Assembly (NCBI RefSeq): GCF_010730955.1
Contig: NZ_AP022577.1
Span: 4,774,001 to 4,838,000, forward strand
Origin: Mycolicibacterium aubagnense
GTDB lineage: Bacteria > Actinomycetota > Actinomycetes > Mycobacteriales > Mycobacteriaceae
Direction of reading: 5' to 3'
DNA: 64,000 nucleotides
Made by a program: the position numbers and the translations under genes. Numbering within the stretch: position 1 is the first letter of the stretch; each line of letters starts with the position of its first letter. Positions 32,126-40,506 of the stretch are shown here, piece after piece. The notes under the pieces were generated by a model that did no database searches, was not told the origin of the DNA, and saw only the letters and a program-made list of their open reading frames with translations.

Positions 32126-32707
32126 GTGCGCAAGTGGAAGCGGGTCAACACGTCGTCGGGCGTGCGCATCAGGTCGGGTCTGGAGGCGCACGAAGTCACC
32201 ATGCTGCGCAACTTGGTCGGCTCGCTGATCGAGATGCTCGATGACCGCGAATCCGCTTCACCGCGTGACGAACTCGCCGAACTGACTGGTATGAAGATCG
32301 GGCCGTCGCAGGCCCCTGACGACGACACCATGCGCCGGTTGCTGCCGGACTTCTACCACGATCCCGCCCAGCATCCCGATGGCCGCGCCGCTGGTGAGAG
32401 CCTCAACGGCGCGCTGCGCAGCCTGCACGAACCAGCGATCATCGACGCCAAACGGCACGCCGCGGGGCGGCTTCTCGATTCCCTGCCGGACCCGGCTGGC
32501 AAGTTCGAGTTGACCGAGGAACAGGCAGAGGACTGGGCGGCCGCGATCAATGATGTGCGGCTGGCTCTGGGCGCCATGCTCGACATCGGACCCGATGGGC
32601 CGCAACGTCTTTCGCCGGACCATCCGATGGCGGGGCATGTGGAGGTGTATCAGTGGCTGACGTATCTGCAGGAGTACCTCGTGCTGAGTCTGCTGGACGA
32701 GCGGTGA
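32126..32707 (+). CDS. DUF2017 protein (Rv1332-like)
   Basis: 193 residues, mostly helical, starting with GTG 3 nt after the clpS stop. Conserved segments include AHEVTMLRNLVGSLIEML and YLQEYLVLSL. The clpS-DUF2017 pair is kept throughout actinobacteria, so a role linked to Clp proteolysis is plausible but unproven. The next gene starts in its stop codon (GTGA). Confidence 0.9.
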   Translation: MRKWKRVNTSSGVRIRSGLEAHEVTMLRNLVGSLIEMLDDRESASPRDELAELTGMKIGPSQAPDDDTMRRLLPDFYHDPAQHPDGRAAGESLNGALRSLHEPAIIDAKRHAAGRLLDSLPDPAGKFELTEEQAEDWAAAINDVRLALGAMLDIGPDGPQRLSPDHPMAGHVEVYQWLTYLQEYLVLSLLDER

Positions 32708-33723
32708 CGGGCTCCATCACCGACGTCGCCGACATCCTGGTTGGCAACTACCAGCGCATCGAAGACGCCACCTTGGGCGGCGGCTGGGCAACGGGCACCA
32801 CGGTTGTGCTCGCACCGCCCGGAACCGTCGGCGCGGTGGACGTGCGCGGCGGAGCGCCCGGCACCCGCGAGACCGATCTGCTCGACCCGGCCAACAGCGT
32901 GCGGCACGTCGACGCGATCGTGCTCACCGGCGGCAGTGCTTACGGACTCGCCGCGGCTGACGGTGTCATGACCTGGCTCGAGGAGCACGACCGCGGCGTG
33001 AAGATGCCCGGCGGCCGGGTGCCGATCGTGCCGGGTGCGGTGATCTTCGATCTGCCCGTCGGCGCGTGGGCCAACCGGCCGACGGCGGAGTTCGGCTACC
33101 AGGCCGTCGCCCATGCCGGCACCGACGTGCCCACCGGCAACGTCGGCGCGGGCGCGGGTGCGCGGGCCGGGGCGCTCAAGGGTGGGCTCGGGACGGCGTC
33201 GGTCACGCTCGATAACGGCGTCACCGTCGGCGCGCTCGTCATCGTCAACGCGGCGGGCCACGTCGTCGATCCACAGACCGGCTTGCCGTGGTCGGCCGAC
33301 CAGATCGCCCGCTTCGGGCTGCAGCCTCCGCCACCCGAGCAGATCGAGGCGTACCGCACCCGCGTGACGGACCCGAAGCCGCTCAACACGACCATCGCCG
33401 TCGTCGCGACCGACGCCGCGCTCAGCCCGGCCGGCTGTAAGAAGGTGGCCGTCGCCGCGCACAACGGACTGGCCCACACCATCCGTCCGGCGCACACCGC
33501 CGTCGACGGCGACACCGTCTTCGCGCTCGCGACGGGCCGGGTGCACATCGAGCCGGATCCGGCGACGCCGGAGCAGATGAATCCAGAGACGCGACTCATC
33601 TCCGAGATCGGGGCCGCCGCGGCCGACGCGCTCGCCACCGCCGTGATGGTCGGGGTGCTGGCCGTCGAGTCGATCGCGGGAATCCCGACCTACCGCGACC
33701 TGCTTCCGGGAGCCTTCGCCTGA
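32704..33723 (+). CDS. P1 family (DmpA/S58) aminopeptidase-like protein
   Basis: 339 residues of the self-cleaving Ntn-hydrolase family (Rv1333). VLTGGSAYGLAAADGVM and GNVGAGAGA lie in the alpha part; the predicted cleavage is before the Thr of LNTTIAVVATDAAL (about residue 231), creating the nucleophile. Related enzymes remove N-terminal residues or hydrolyse beta-peptides. The GTG at 32704 overlaps the DUF2017 stop. In M. tuberculosis the next genes are mec, cysO and cysM; they are absent here. Confidence 0.88.
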   Translation: MTGSITDVADILVGNYQRIEDATLGGGWATGTTVVLAPPGTVGAVDVRGGAPGTRETDLLDPANSVRHVDAIVLTGGSAYGLAAADGVMTWLEEHDRGVKMPGGRVPIVPGAVIFDLPVGAWANRPTAEFGYQAVAHAGTDVPTGNVGAGAGARAGALKGGLGTASVTLDNGVTVGALVIVNAAGHVVDPQTGLPWSADQIARFGLQPPPPEQIEAYRTRVTDPKPLNTTIAVVATDAALSPAGCKKVAVAAHNGLAHTIRPAHTAVDGDTVFALATGRVHIEPDPATPEQMNPETRLISEIGAAAADALATAVMVGVLAVESIAGIPTYRDLLPGAFA

Positions 33724-33748
33724 CGGTCTCCGCAGGTAGCCTGGGGGC

Positions 33749-33784
33749 ATGACGCCAGCGAGTAGCGGAGCGGAGTGCGCATGA
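33749..33784 (+). CDS. Leaderless 11-codon upstream ORF before the rhomboid gene
   Basis: TAGCCT (33737-33742) is followed after 6 nt by ATG (33749), the layout of a leaderless mycobacterial transcript. The ORF encodes MTPASSGAECA and its stop overlaps the rhomboid ATG (ATGA), so it would be translated into coupling with the rhomboid. Only a transcript map could show that it is used. Confidence 0.4.
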   Translation: MTPASSGAECA

Positions 33785-34437
33785 CTTCGGACCTGTCGAC
33801 TACCTCGAAGCCGAAGCCGCCTGCGACGTGGAAGGTCGGCGGCGTCACGATCGTCAGCTTCGTCGCGCTGCTGTGGCTGATCGAAGGCTGGGATGCGCTG
33901 CATCATCAGGAGCTCAATCAGGACGGCATCCGCCCGCTGGAGACCGACGGACTCTGGGGCATCTTGTGGGCGCCGCTGCTGCACGCCGATTGGGCGCACC
34001 TGATCGCGAACACCGGCCCGGCGTTGGTGCTCGGGTTCCTGGTGACGCTCGCGGGCATGGGCCGGTTCCTCGCGGCCACGTTGATCATCTGGATTCTCGG
34101 CGGTTTCGGTACGTGGCTCATTGGCAACATCGGTGCGCCGCAGGGTGTCGAATCAGTGCACATCGGGGCGTCCGGACTGATCTTCGGCTGGCTGACGTTC
34201 CTCATCGTGTTCGGCTTCTTCACTCGGCACGCATGGCAGATTGTGGTCGGCATCGTGGTGTTGTTCGTCTATGGCGGTGTGCTGTGGGGTGCGCTGCCGG
34301 GCACGTTCGGCGTGTCGTGGCAGGGCCATCTGTGCGGTGGCATCGCGGGAGTGCTCGCCGCGTATTTGCTGAGCAGTCCGGAAAGGGAAGCGCGCGAACG
34401 GCGTAAGGGTTCGGCGCTGCCGTCGATTCCGACGTAA
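33781..34437 (+). CDS. Rhomboid family intramembrane serine protease
   Basis: 218 residues with six transmembrane helices. The catalytic Ser is in HIGASGLIFGW (about residue 130) and the catalytic His in WQGHLCGGIAG (about residue 182); HADWAHLIANTGPAL is the conserved helix-2 region with the oxyanion His and Asn. It cleaves membrane proteins within the bilayer. The ATG at 33781 has GGAG 5 nt upstream. Equivalent to Rv1337, but murI, which follows it in M. tuberculosis, is missing here. Confidence 0.9.
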   Translation: MTSDLSTTSKPKPPATWKVGGVTIVSFVALLWLIEGWDALHHQELNQDGIRPLETDGLWGILWAPLLHADWAHLIANTGPALVLGFLVTLAGMGRFLAATLIIWILGGFGTWLIGNIGAPQGVESVHIGASGLIFGWLTFLIVFGFFTRHAWQIVVGIVVLFVYGGVLWGALPGTFGVSWQGHLCGGIAGVLAAYLLSSPEREARERRKGSALPSIPT

Positions 34438-34575
34438 TTTGCTGAATTCGGAATTCGCCGCACATCGCGATGCCGGAAGCGTGATCGGTATCGCTTTCGG
34501 GAGTAATCGAGAAACTGGCCGCCCAAAGGTGCCGTCTTTTCGTCGCAGGACGTGTTGACGTGGCAAGCTAGGGGT

Positions 34576-35343
34576 GTGCGCCTCACCATTCTCGGTTGCT
34601 CCGGCAGCGTGGGTGGGCCGGATTCTCCGGCCTCGGGCTATCTGCTGACCGCTCCGGACACCACGCCGATGGTTATCGACTTCGGCGGCGGGGTACTCGG
34701 CGCACTGCAGCGTCATGCCGATCCGGGTTCCGTAAATGTATTGCTGTCGCATCTGCATGCCGACCATTGCTTGGACTTGCCCGGGCTGTTCGTCTGGCGG
34801 CGGTATCACCCGAATCCGCCCGTCGGTCGCGCGCTGATGTTCGGTCCGGCGGCCACGTGGCACCGGCTCGGTGCGGCGTCGTCGCCCGAGGGCGGAGAGA
34901 TCGACGACATCACCGACATCTTCGACATCCAGGTCTGGGTGGACGGTGAAGACGTCGAGATCGGCGCGCTGACCGTGACGCCGCGACTGGTGTGCCATCC
35001 GACCGAGTCCTACGGCATGCGCTTCACGGATCCGTCCGGCGCTACGCTCGTCTACTCCGCGGACACCGGCTACTGCGACGCGTTGGTCGACCTGGCCCGC
35101 GGTGCCGATGTGTTCCTGTGCGAGGCATCGTGGACCGACTCGCCGGACCGTCCACCGAAGCTGCATCTGTCCGGCGCCGAGGCCGGCCGCGCCGCCCGCG
35201 AGGCGGGGGTGGGGGAGCTGCTGCTGACCCACATCCCGCCGTGGACGTCCCGCGAGGACGTCATCAGCGAGGCCAAGGCTGAGTTCGATGGACCCGTGCA
35301 CGGCGTGGTGTGTAACGAGTCGTTCGACATCACTCGTAGGTAA
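34576..35343 (+). CDS. Metallo-beta-lactamase-fold cyclic nucleotide phosphodiesterase (Rv1339-like)
   Basis: 255 residues with the metal-binding motif LLSHLHADHCLDLPG (about residues 55-69), Asp in YSADTGYCD and the final His in LLTHIPPW. Rv1339 of M. tuberculosis is an atypical cAMP phosphodiesterase, so this enzyme may degrade the cAMP made by the cyclase at 13 kb. Homology starts at the GTG 34576; an in-frame GTG at 34552 is an alternative. It lies 138 bp after the rhomboid, in the place where murI would be. Confidence 0.88.
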   Translation: MRLTILGCSGSVGGPDSPASGYLLTAPDTTPMVIDFGGGVLGALQRHADPGSVNVLLSHLHADHCLDLPGLFVWRRYHPNPPVGRALMFGPAATWHRLGAASSPEGGEIDDITDIFDIQVWVDGEDVEIGALTVTPRLVCHPTESYGMRFTDPSGATLVYSADTGYCDALVDLARGADVFLCEASWTDSPDRPPKLHLSGAEAGRAAREAGVGELLLTHIPPWTSREDVISEAKAEFDGPVHGVVCNESFDITRR

Positions 35344-35382
35344 GGTTCCGCCCAGCTGTTCGCGGCCCGCTAGGGTTGTGCG

Positions 35383-36165
35383 GTGTCCAGACGAGAAGAC
35401 GGTCGCCTTGACGACGAACTCCGCCCGGTAAAGATCACCCGAGGATTCACCAAGCACCCCGCAGGATCGGTGTTGGTGGAGTTCGGCGAGACGCGGGTCA
35501 TGTGCACCGCTTCGGTATCCGAAGGGGTGCCGCGCTGGCGGAAGGGTTCCGGGCTGGGCTGGCTGACCGCCGAGTACGCGATGCTGCCGGCCGCCACGCA
35601 TGACCGCTCCGACCGCGAGTCGGTGAAGGGCCGAGTCGGTGGGCGGACCCAGGAGATCAGCCGGTTGATCGGCCGCTCGCTGCGCGCGTGCATCGACCTC
35701 AGTGCGTTGGGCGAGAACACCATCGCCATCGACTGCGACGTGCTGCAGGCCGACGGCGGTACCCGTACCGCGGCGATCACCGGCGCGTATGTGGCGTTGG
35801 CCGACGCCGTGACGTACCTGGCCGCGGCCGGCCGGTTGAAGGATCCGCGACCGCTGTCGTGCGCGATCGCCGCCGTGTCGGTCGGTGTGGTCGACGGCCG
35901 CGTCCGCACCGACCTGCCCTACACCGAGGACTCGCGCGCCGAAGTCGACATGAACGTCGTCGCCACCGACACCGGGACTTTGGTGGAAGTGCAGGGGACG
36001 GGTGAGGGTGCGACGTTCCCGCGCTCGACGCTGGACAAGCTGCTCGATGCCGCACTGGCCGCGTGCGACCAACTGTTCGCGTTGCAGCGTGAGGCTCTGG
36101 AGCTGCCGTATCCGGGTGTGCTGCCGGAGCCGTCGGGTCCTGCGAAGAAGGCATTTGGTGCCTGA
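35383..36165 (+). CDS. rph: Ribonuclease PH
   Basis: Phosphorolytic 3'-5' exoribonuclease that trims tRNA 3' ends. The 260-residue protein has [29 protein letters not shown], the TR-rich [21 protein letters not shown] segment, [20 protein letters not shown] and [14 protein letters not shown] at 35371-35376 lies 6 nt before the GTG, so the transcript is probably leaderless. The rdgB start overlaps its end by 8 nt. Confidence 0.96.
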   Translation: MSRREDGRLDDELRPVKITRGFTKHPAGSVLVEFGETRVMCTASVSEGVPRWRKGSGLGWLTAEYAMLPAATHDRSDRESVKGRVGGRTQEISRLIGRSLRACIDLSALGENTIAIDCDVLQADGGTRTAAITGAYVALADAVTYLAAAGRLKDPRPLSCAIAAVSVGVVDGRVRTDLPYTEDSRAEVDMNVVATDTGTLVEVQGTGEGATFPRSTLDKLLDAALAACDQLFALQREALELPYPGVLPEPSGPAKKAFGA

Positions 36166-36763
36166 GCTGCTGGTCGCCTCGCGCAATGTGAAGAAGCTTG
36201 CGGAGTTGCAGCGCGTCCTTGATGCTGCGGGTGTTGTCGGTCTGACGTTGTTGTCGTTGGCCGACGTGCCCGAGTATCCCGAGGCGCCCGAGACCGGGGC
36301 GACGTTCGAGGAGAACGCGTTGGCCAAGGCTCGAGACGGGTTCGAGGCCACCGGCATTCCCTGTGTCGCAGACGATTCCGGGGTTTCGGTCGATGCGCTG
36401 AACGGCATGCCCGGCGTGCTGTCGGCCCGGTGGGCTGGTGGGCACGGGGATGACCTGGCCAACCTGTCTCTGCTGTTGGGTCAGCTCGAGGATGTGCCCG
36501 ACGAGCGTCGTGGGGCGGCGTTCGTGTCGTGCTGCGCCCTGGTTTCCGCCGCGGGTTCGGTGGTGGTGCGCGGTGAGTGGCCGGGCGCCATCGCGCGGGA
36601 GCCACGGGGGTCGGGCGGGTTCGGGTACGACCCGATCTTCGTGCCTGCCGGTGGTTCAGTGTCCGCCGCGGAGCTGACGCCCGCCGAGAAGGATGCGGCG
36701 TCGCACCGCGGACGGGCATTGGCACAGCTGGTGCCGGCGCTGCGGGAGCTGGCTGCGGGCTAA
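36158..36763 (+). CDS. rdgB: dITP/XTP pyrophosphatase
   Basis: House-cleaning enzyme that hydrolyses dITP and XTP to monophosphates. The 201-residue protein has the substrate motif [14 protein letters not shown] at the N-terminus, [35 protein letters not shown] and SHRGRAL. The GTG at 36158 overlaps the rph gene, so they form one operon. Confidence 0.95.
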   Translation: MPELLVASRNVKKLAELQRVLDAAGVVGLTLLSLADVPEYPEAPETGATFEENALAKARDGFEATGIPCVADDSGVSVDALNGMPGVLSARWAGGHGDDLANLSLLLGQLEDVPDERRGAAFVSCCALVSAAGSVVVRGEWPGAIAREPRGSGGFGYDPIFVPAGGSVSAAELTPAEKDAASHRGRALAQLVPALRELAAG

Positions 36764-36773
36764 TTCCCGTCTC

Positions 36774-37664
36774 TCATGGCGCATCGGCGACAGCGACGAC
36801 GCTGTCCTGGGGTGCGGCGTCGACCTGTGGGGACCGTGCGCGGTACATCCGGACCAATTCGCGGATTGCGACGAACAGGCAGAAGACGGCGTATGTCGCC
36901 GACAGTGCCTTGGCGTTCAGGCCCAGGGCCAGCACTGCGCCGGCGATCGCCCCCGGCAGCGCGCCGAGGTTGAGGGTCAGACTCAGCCGGGGCGACGCTG
37001 TTCCCTGGCGGGCGTGCATGATCCATCCGACGATCGAGTTCGGGACGAACATCAGCAGCGAGGTTCCGATCGCCGTATGCAGGTCGCAGCCGAACAACAC
37101 CATCAGTGTGGGAACGGCGAGCAGCCCTCCGCCCAGGCCGACAGCTGCGGCCCACGCGCCGATCAGCAACCCGCAGGCTAGTGAGACCGGCGCGACGTAG
37201 ATCCAGTTGTGAACGACAGCGGCGGATAACGCCGCCCCGCCTTGCAGCAGGTGGACGCCGGCGATGTCCAGGCCAAGCTTGAGCGCCGACAGCAAGAGCA
37301 CGGTGACGAACAGCCAGCGCAGGGTCGCGTGGGACACCTTCATGATCAGCCTGGCGCCGAAGAGGCCGCCGATCGTCCCTCCGACCAGCATGCCGAAGCC
37401 GGCGTTCCAGTCGATGCTGCCGCCGGCCAACGCAAAGGTCAGCGCGCCGACCCCGACGACGGCGGTATTGGCGGCGGTGGCCGTCCCATGCAGGGTTGGC
37501 CGCGGCAGCGCGGTCAAATGCTCCAGGGCCGGCACGTAGAAGACGCCGCTGCCGCCGCCGAAGAGGCCGCCGATCATTCCGCCGATCGCGCCCACGCCGA
37601 GTTCAGCGAGTAATCCGCCTCGCATGACGGCCGGGTTCGGCGGAGCAGGGTGTTCGGCGGGCAT
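36774..37664 (-). CDS. TSUP/TauE-SafE family membrane permease
   Basis: 296 residues with about eight transmembrane helices in two similar halves; IGGLFGGGSGVFYVPALEHL and VGLGGGLLAVPTLMVLFG are the paired glycine-rich family motifs. Members export or import sulfite, sulfonates or other organic anions. AAGGAG sits 7 nt before the ATG. A GntR-type palindrome about 40 bp upstream suggests ligand-controlled expression. The transported substrate is unknown. Confidence 0.87.
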   Translation of the reverse strand: MPAEHPAPPNPAVMRGGLLAELGVGAIGGMIGGLFGGGSGVFYVPALEHLTALPRPTLHGTATAANTAVVGVGALTFALAGGSIDWNAGFGMLVGGTIGGLFGARLIMKVSHATLRWLFVTVLLLSALKLGLDIAGVHLLQGGAALSAAVVHNWIYVAPVSLACGLLIGAWAAAVGLGGGLLAVPTLMVLFGCDLHTAIGTSLLMFVPNSIVGWIMHARQGTASPRLSLTLNLGALPGAIAGAVLALGLNAKALSATYAVFCLFVAIRELVRMYRARSPQVDAAPQDSVVAVADAP

Positions 37665-37701
37665 GCGGATTCTCCTTCGGATTGGCTCGACGAACTATCG
37701 C

Positions 37702-37716
37702 ACTTGTCAGACAAGT
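37702..37716. promoter_or_regulatory. GntR/FCD-type operator upstream of the TSUP gene
   Basis: ACTTGTC-A-GACAAGT, a perfect 7-1-7 palindrome containing the TTGTCAGACAA core typical of FadR/FCD-type GntR sites. It lies 38 bp upstream of the permease ATG. No GntR gene is encoded in the window, so the regulator would act in trans. Confidence 0.5.
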
Positions 37717-37799
37717 AGACAAATTAATTTCGGTGAGCGGGGTACCGAATGGCGTCTGCGGGATGTCGTGTCCGCGCCCTGGCCAGCAGGTACGGCGAG

Positions 37800-38396
37800 C
37801 TACGGCGCGGCCAGATACCCGTCGAGGAAGGTGTGCAGCGTGGGCGCCAGGTGCGCCACGCCGGAATCGTTGAGCTTGGCCAGCAGGATGATGCCCTGAT
37901 ACTGCGCGAGCAGCGCATGCGCGAGCTGCTCGGGATCGGTGCCGGGGCGCAGGGCTCCGGCGTTTGCGGCTTCGTCCGCGATGAGCGCTAAGTGGTGTTC
38001 CATCGCCTTGAGAGTGCGAGCGAGGTGCTCACGAAGATCGTCGTCGGTGGTGGACAGTTCGGCGGCGAAGTTGCCGAAGGGGCAGCCCACCGCGCGGCCG
38101 AATTGGGCTTCGAGGGCGGACTGGATGACACCGATGGCGTCGGGGACGGCGTGCAGCTTTTCGGCCGGCGTCGCGGTAGGGGAGCCGGCGAGCTGGCGCT
38201 GAAATGCTTTGGCGTGCAAGTCGATAACCGCTTTGCCCAGCTCGGACTTCGACGAGAAGTAGTGGTAGAAGCTGCCCTTGCGGATATCGGTCGCGCGGCA
38301 GAGTTCATCGACCCCGACGGCTTGGTAGCTGCGTTCGAGGAAGAGTCGGGCAGCGGTGGCGACCAGGCGGTCGCGGGCGTCGGAACTGCGGGGCAC
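37800..38396 (-). CDS. TetR family transcriptional regulator
   Basis: 198 residues with the TetR N-terminal domain: ARDRLVATAARLFLERSYQA, then the recognition helix region ATDIRKGSFYHYFSSKSEL, and a ligand-binding C-terminal domain of the TetR_C (YcdC/AcrR-like) type. The GTG at 38396 fits a leaderless mRNA: TACAGT ends 6 nt before it, with TTGACC 18 bp further upstream. The TTGACC lies inside the palindromic operator, so the protein would repress itself and the divergent dehalogenase. Confidence 0.88.
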   Translation of the reverse strand: MPRSSDARDRLVATAARLFLERSYQAVGVDELCRATDIRKGSFYHYFSSKSELGKAVIDLHAKAFQRQLAGSPTATPAEKLHAVPDAIGVIQSALEAQFGRAVGCPFGNFAAELSTTDDDLREHLARTLKAMEHHLALIADEAANAGALRPGTDPEQLAHALLAQYQGIILLAKLNDSGVAHLAPTLHTFLDGYLAAP

Positions 38397-38415
38397 CTGT
38401 GAACTGTAGGTAATA

Positions 38416-38433
38416 GTTGACCGGTCGGTCAAC
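38416..38433. promoter_or_regulatory. TetR operator shared by two divergent leaderless promoters
   Basis: GTTGACCG-GT-CGGTCAAC is a perfect 8-2-8 palindrome. Each half contains a TTGACC that serves as -35 for one direction: to the left TACAGT for tetR, to the right CAGGTT (38440-38445) for the dehalogenase, with spacers of 18 and 17 bp. One bound dimer would cover both -35 elements. Confidence 0.75.
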
Positions 38434-38451
38434 ACGTGGCAGGTTTGCGAC

Positions 38452-39339
38452 ATGACAACCCCAGACGTCTTCCGCACCCCTGATGAACGATTCGAGAATC
38501 TGCCGGGATACGACTTCGCCCCGAACTACGTCGACGTCGACGGGCTGCGCATGCACTACCTCGATGAGGGCCCGCGCGACGGCAAGCCGATCGTCTGTTT
38601 CCACGGCGAGCCGACATGGGCGTACCTCTACCGCAAGATGATCGCCCCGTTTGTCGACGCTGGGCATCGGGTGATCGTGCCGGACTACGCGGGCTTCGGC
38701 CGGTCCGACAAGCCCACTGACCGGGGCTGGTACAGCTACGACCGGCACGTCGAGCTGGTGACGCGGGTGCTGGGCGGGCTGGAGCTGAGAGACGTCACCG
38801 CCATCGTGCAGGACTGGGGCGGGCCGATCGGCCTGCGGTGGGCGACGGAGAATGCGGATCAGGTTGGTGCGCTGGCGATTTTCAACACCGGGCTGTTCAC
38901 CGGGCGGGTGTCCAAGGGCTTCATGGCATGGCGTGCCTTCGCCGAGGCCAATCCTGACTTGCCCGTCGGTTTCGTGATCCAGGGCGCGACGACGACCGAG
39001 CTGTCTCCTGAGGTGGTGGCCGCCTACGATGCGCCGTTCCCCACCGTGGAGTCCAAGGCCGGTGCCGCGCAGTTCCCGCTGCTGGTGCCGATCACCGAGG
39101 ACGCGGCGGGTGCGACGGAGATGCAGGCGGTCACCGACGCGCTATCGCGCTGGGAGAAGCCGGCGCTCGTGGCGTTCTCGGACCAGGACCCGGTCTTCCC
39201 GTACCCGCGCGCGGGTGAGGCATTCGTCGATCTGATCCCCACCGTGGCCGAGCAGGTGCGGATCGAGGGTGCGTCGCACTTCCTGCAGGAGGACCGCGGT
39301 GAGCAGCTGGCAGCCGAGGTGCTCAAGCACCTCGGCTGA
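38452..39339 (+). CDS. Haloalkane dehalogenase-type alpha/beta hydrolase
   Basis: 295 residues matching haloalkane dehalogenase subfamily I (DhlA/DmbB type). FHGEPTWAYLYRKM holds the oxyanion residues, VQDWGGPIGLRWA the nucleophile Asp followed by the halide-binding Trp, SDQDPVFPYP the acid Asp and GASHFLQED the catalytic His. Members cleave carbon-halogen bonds to alcohols; natural substrates in mycobacteria are unknown. The ATG lies 7 nt after the CAGGTT -10 element, so the mRNA is likely leaderless. The adjacent TetR protein probably senses the substrate. Confidence 0.88.
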   Translation: MTTPDVFRTPDERFENLPGYDFAPNYVDVDGLRMHYLDEGPRDGKPIVCFHGEPTWAYLYRKMIAPFVDAGHRVIVPDYAGFGRSDKPTDRGWYSYDRHVELVTRVLGGLELRDVTAIVQDWGGPIGLRWATENADQVGALAIFNTGLFTGRVSKGFMAWRAFAEANPDLPVGFVIQGATTTELSPEVVAAYDAPFPTVESKAGAAQFPLLVPITEDAAGATEMQAVTDALSRWEKPALVAFSDQDPVFPYPRAGEAFVDLIPTVAEQVRIEGASHFLQEDRGEQLAAEVLKHLG

Positions 39340-39344
39340 GACCG

Positions 39345-39683
39345 TCAGAGGTCGAAGCGCTTCTTGACGTCTTCGGTGCGGAAGTGCTCGACGATGATGC
39401 CGAGCAGCGGGACCGTGCCGGCGAAGAGCGTGCCGATGGTCTGGCCCAGCGGCCAGCGGACCTTGACCGCCAGGTTGAACGTGCACAGCAGGTAGATGAA
39501 GTACACCCAGCCGTGCACGATGCCGATCCAGTTCAGGCTCACGTCGTTGAAGACGTAGTGCGCGACCAGCTCGTAGCAGAGCGCGATGAGCCAGATACCG
39601 GTCGCCCACGCCATCACGCGGTAGGCGGTCAGCGCCTTGCGGATGGAGTCTTTCGACACGGCGGTCGGCTGGGACTCGGTCAT
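39345..39683 (-). CDS. DUF3817 integral membrane protein (Rv1342c-like)
   Basis: 112 residues, three transmembrane helices, with WIGIVHGWVYFIYLLCTFNL as the conserved core and a charged C-terminus. The ATG at 39683 overlaps the stop of the upstream membrane-protein gene (ATGA). Conserved next to the LprD-like gene in mycobacteria; function unknown. Confidence 0.88.
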   Translation of the reverse strand: MTESQPTAVSKDSIRKALTAYRVMAWATGIWLIALCYELVAHYVFNDVSLNWIGIVHGWVYFIYLLCTFNLAVKVRWPLGQTIGTLFAGTVPLLGIIVEHFRTEDVKKRFDL

Positions 39684-40051
39684 GTGGTGGTCCTGTCCTG
39701 TTTGTCGTTCTCGGCCAGTTCGGCCAGGTAGGCGTTGTATTCGTTGAGGGTCGGGTCCGCGGTGTCTTTGGCGGCCCTGGGGCGCTCGGGGAGCAGACCC
39801 GCGGGGATTTCGGTGGGCTCACTGGTCGCCGGCGCGGCAGGGCCTTCGTCTTCGTAGCGGACGAACTTGTAGTAGCCGTAGAAGCAAAAGGCGCCGAACA
39901 TCGGCCACTGCAGGGCGTAGCCCAAGTTCTGGAAGGTGCCCGCGCTCGACTGGAACCGTGACCACTGCCACCAGGCCAGGGCCATGCAGCCCAGGGCAGC
40001 GAGGGTCACCAGCACGATGAGCGCTGGCCTCCTACGCCGTGTAGTGGACAT
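39680..40051 (-). CDS. LprD-like membrane protein (Rv1343c-like)
   Basis: 123 residues: two transmembrane helices (about 11-30 and 45-63) and a hydrophilic C-terminal tail with NEYNAYLAELAENDKQ. The first helix ends LGCMALAW, which in the M. tuberculosis homologue was annotated as a lipoprotein site; here the lipobox is weak. It is coupled by an ATGA overlap to the DUF3817 gene downstream. Confidence 0.82.
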   Translation of the reverse strand: MSTTRRRRPALIVLVTLAALGCMALAWWQWSRFQSSAGTFQNLGYALQWPMFGAFCFYGYYKFVRYEDEGPAAPATSEPTEIPAGLLPERPRAAKDTADPTLNEYNAYLAELAENDKQDRTTT

Positions 40052-40155
40052 AGGGCAACGGTACCGCGCGCAGGTGGGGATATGCGACGGCCGCCCGGGC
40101 CACGGGGTGGGGCGTGCGATGCCGAGCTGCCCGGTCGCGGTATCCTCGGAGGCCT

Positions 40156-40238
40156 GCGGGCGTGGCGAAATGGCAGACGCGCGGTCTTTAGGTGTCCGTG
40201 TTCGAAAGAACGTGGGGGTTCAAGTCCCTCCGCCCGCA
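40156..40238 (+). tRNA. tRNA-Leu (anticodon UAG)
   Basis: An 83-nt class II tRNA. The acceptor stem GCGGGCG pairs with CGCCCGC before discriminator A; the anticodon loop TTTAGGT (40187-40193) gives UAG for CUN codons; the variable arm is GTTC-GAAA-GAAC; the T arm is GGGGGTTCAAGTCCCTC. CCA is not encoded. The anticodon stem CGGTC/GTCCG has a U-U mismatch at the fourth pair. A T-run follows immediately. Confidence 0.95.
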
Positions 40239-40506
40239 CTTTTTGTGGTGAGTCAGGCCAACGGCCACCCAACTTCCGGCCGCGGCCACCGTCGATTGCG
40301 GTCGGCTGGTCCCGAGCCCCAAGGTTCAGCGAATCACGCGGATATGTGCCAGCGGCAGGTCGCCGAAATCAATTGGACAACAGCAGATTTCGCGGACCAG
40401 ACCATCCGGCCGGCCACGGCTTCCGCATCGGGTCCGCCCGTGCACCCTCGGCCCGATGGGCAGCGTGCGTTACGAAAAGTGTTGGACTGCTTGGTCGCTG
40501 CCCGAA

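Noticed and set aside
34153..36462. A 769-residue minus-strand open frame opposite rhomboid, phosphodiesterase, rph and rdgB
   Set aside because: High-GC antisense shadow; the plus-strand genes have clear families and the antisense product is a low-complexity Arg/Gln/His-rich chain.
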